Assembly: GCF_016482785.1 (NCBI RefSeq)
Contig: NZ_JAEMXM010000001.1
Span: 558,001-622,000 of the forward strand
Origin: Paenibacillus alkalitolerans
GTDB taxonomy: Bacteria > Bacillota > Bacilli > Paenibacillales > YIM-B00363
Reading direction: 5' to 3'
DNA: 64,000 bases
The notes beneath the pieces are model-generated. The model did no database searches and was not told the origin of the DNA. It saw only the letters and a list, made by a program, of their open reading frames with translations. How positions within the stretch are numbered: the first letter of the stretch is position 1; every line of letters starts with the position of its first letter. This document shows, in pieces, positions 63,053 to 64,000 of the stretch. Both the position numbers and the translations under genes were made by a program.

Positions 63053-64000
63053 TTACATTCCCCTTATTATTCCATTTGATGTAAGTCTCACCTTGTCCCC
63101 ATCGGAGAAAAGGCTCGTAGCACTATTGCATATGTGCGCAGGTATTCTTGCTTCTCTTAAAACAATTCCTAAATGGCACAGCAAAGATCCTTTATTAAAA
63201 ATAAATCCCTTGACATTGGACAAATAGGGTATGAATCCTGTAGATGGGCGATCTGCGAGTACAATTACTTGTTGATTAGTTGAGTTAACAATTGCCGGCA
63301 GACCGGTAAGCTGATTTCCTTTTATTTGCAAATGATCCTGCTCATCGGTTCTGCTGATCACGCTAAGATTCAATTCCTCGCTCAACTTATCAAGATACTC
63401 CAGTTCATCATCTTTGATGATCACAACTTCCCCTTCCGCATAACCGTCGGACATAATTTTTCCATCATCGGACAAAACCGATATCTTGTTTTCTTCCATA
63501 CTTAAGTCTTTAATAAATAACTTATGGTCATAGAAATACCATTCTATTCTCGGCTCCCTGAATACACTCGAGAAATATTTTGTCATCTTTAGTATCCTGT
63601 GAAGCAGGTCTTTATTCATTGTCTTCTCGTTCGAAGCTTTATTATTCACTTTTCGTTTTTCCAGTAATTGCTCATCAAAAATATAGATTTCATCAAATTG
63701 TTTTTTGTCCTCATATACCGTATTAAGTTGATCGTCAATAATGATTAATGAAGGCGCCACATCGCCTGTCATAATTCCGGTCATTAATCCGGGACAATAC
63801 TCTACCAAACATGTACCGTCATCCAATAGCGTGGAAAACCCTCCAATTTCAACCGGTATAACTTCCCCCAGTTGAATCATAAACTCTTTCTTTTGAGGAC
63901 TACTTTTCGATGTATGATACAACAGCGAACGGATATCCGATAAAGCAAAGTATTTTTTCTGTATCGCCCCTCCTCTGACGATGAAATAATTTGAATGGAA
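63053..64000 (-). CDS. PEP-utilising enzyme (PPDK/PEP-synthase-like), 5' part beyond window edge
   Basis: The frame is open from the stop at 63053 to the window edge, 315 codons with no internal start supported, so the N-terminus is missing. The first half is the end of a PEP-synthase-type ATP-grasp domain (VEYCPGLMTGIMTGDVAPS; EWYFYDHKLFIKDLS in place of the usual DIEWA...QSRP). The last ~90 residues are the swivelling phospho-His domain, with the His in GSLLCHLGIVLREARIPA. Members with this build include glutamine kinase of phosphoramidate capsule synthesis and rifampin phosphotransferase. The acceptor is unknown. Confidence 0.82.
   Translation of the reverse strand, partial: FHSNYFIVRGGAIQKKYFALSDIRSLLYHTSKSSPQKKEFMIQLGEVIPVEIGGFSTLLDDGTCLVEYCPGLMTGIMTGDVAPSLIIIDDQLNTVYEDKKQFDEIYIFDEQLLEKRKVNNKASNEKTMNKDLLHRILKMTKYFSSVFREPRIEWYFYDHKLFIKDLSMEENKISVLSDDGKIMSDGYAEGEVVIIKDDELEYLDKLSEELNLSVISRTDEQDHLQIKGNQLTGLPAIVNSTNQQVIVLADRPSTGFIPYLSNVKGFIFNKGSLLCHLGIVLREARIPAHICNSATSLFSDGDKVRLTSNGIIRGM

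Noticed and set aside
1-64000. CRISPR arrays, tRNA or rRNA genes, transposases
   Set aside because: Reading both strands showed no regularly spaced repeats of the right size, no cloverleaf-like gene with conserved TTCGA arms, and no transposase motifs.

Overview
The window looks like the chromosome of a low-to-mid GC Gram-positive soil bacterium of the Paenibacillus/Cohnella type. The evidence is: paired YesM/YesN-type two-component genes beside carbohydrate ABC transporters, very large membrane-anchored AraC regulators, lipoprotein binding proteins, strong AGGAGG ribosome sites, frequent TTG/GTG starts, and matches to the Bacillus CcpA (cre) consensus. Nearly all genes lie on the minus strand. 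Only a LacI-type regulator and an SGNH hydrolase are on the plus strand. No tRNA, rRNA, insertion sequence or CRISPR array was seen.

Layout. (1) 1-7842: a sugar ABC importer (binding protein, two permeases) followed by a 2-hydroxyacid dehydrogenase and a DapA-type aldolase cut by the left edge, with a histidine kinase/response regulator pair upstream. (2) 8068-15981: an AraC-type regulator whose promoter carries a consensus cre site, followed by three (alpha/alpha)-barrel carbohydrate enzymes: a GH65-like clan member, a GH105 unsaturated rhamnogalacturonyl hydrolase and a GH95-type fucosidase/galactosidase. (3) 16274-19791: an LplABC-like importer. (4) 20015-33885: one tightly overlapping, terminator-bounded operon with an L-fucose-isomerase-like protein, a split transketolase, an FGGY kinase, two four-carbon-acid-sugar kinases, a PdxA2-type dehydrogenase, a Gfo/Idh/MocA oxidoreductase, a tandem alpha/beta-hydrolase, an Asp/Glu-racemase-like protein with only one catalytic cysteine, and a RuBisCO-like protein. 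A LacI regulator is divergent. This gene set matches the logic of D-apiose/apionate catabolism. (5) 35265-38152: an SGNH hydrolase and an orphan sugar-binding lipoprotein. (6) 38446-45061: a TRAP transporter with uxuA, a UxuB-type reductase, a zinc alcohol dehydrogenase and a FadR-type regulator, suited to uptake of a hexonate such as L-gulonate and its conversion to KDG. (7) 45203-48893: a pair of ABC exporter half-proteins.

(8) 49096-64000: a region visibly richer in A+T, most strongly from 49.1 to 53.5 kb. It encodes a glycosyltransferase-like protein, a sugar-1-phosphate-type nucleotidyltransferase, a nucleotidyltransferase-kinase fusion, a capsule-type HAD phosphatase, a toroid carbohydrate-active protein, a NTP_transf_5-type protein, two more ABC exporter halves, an adenylate-kinase-like P-loop kinase, two Pol-beta-type nucleotidyltransferases and a PEP-utilising swivel-domain enzyme cut by the right edge. 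I do not recognise this assembly as a described system. It is the best candidate for something new in the window.

Taken together, regions 1-6 look like a specialised plant cell-wall (pectin) sugar locus. The combination of GH95, GH105, a pectin-type esterase candidate and apiose-type catabolism is what degradation of rhamnogalacturonan II or apiogalacturonan would need. That substrate is inferred, not shown.
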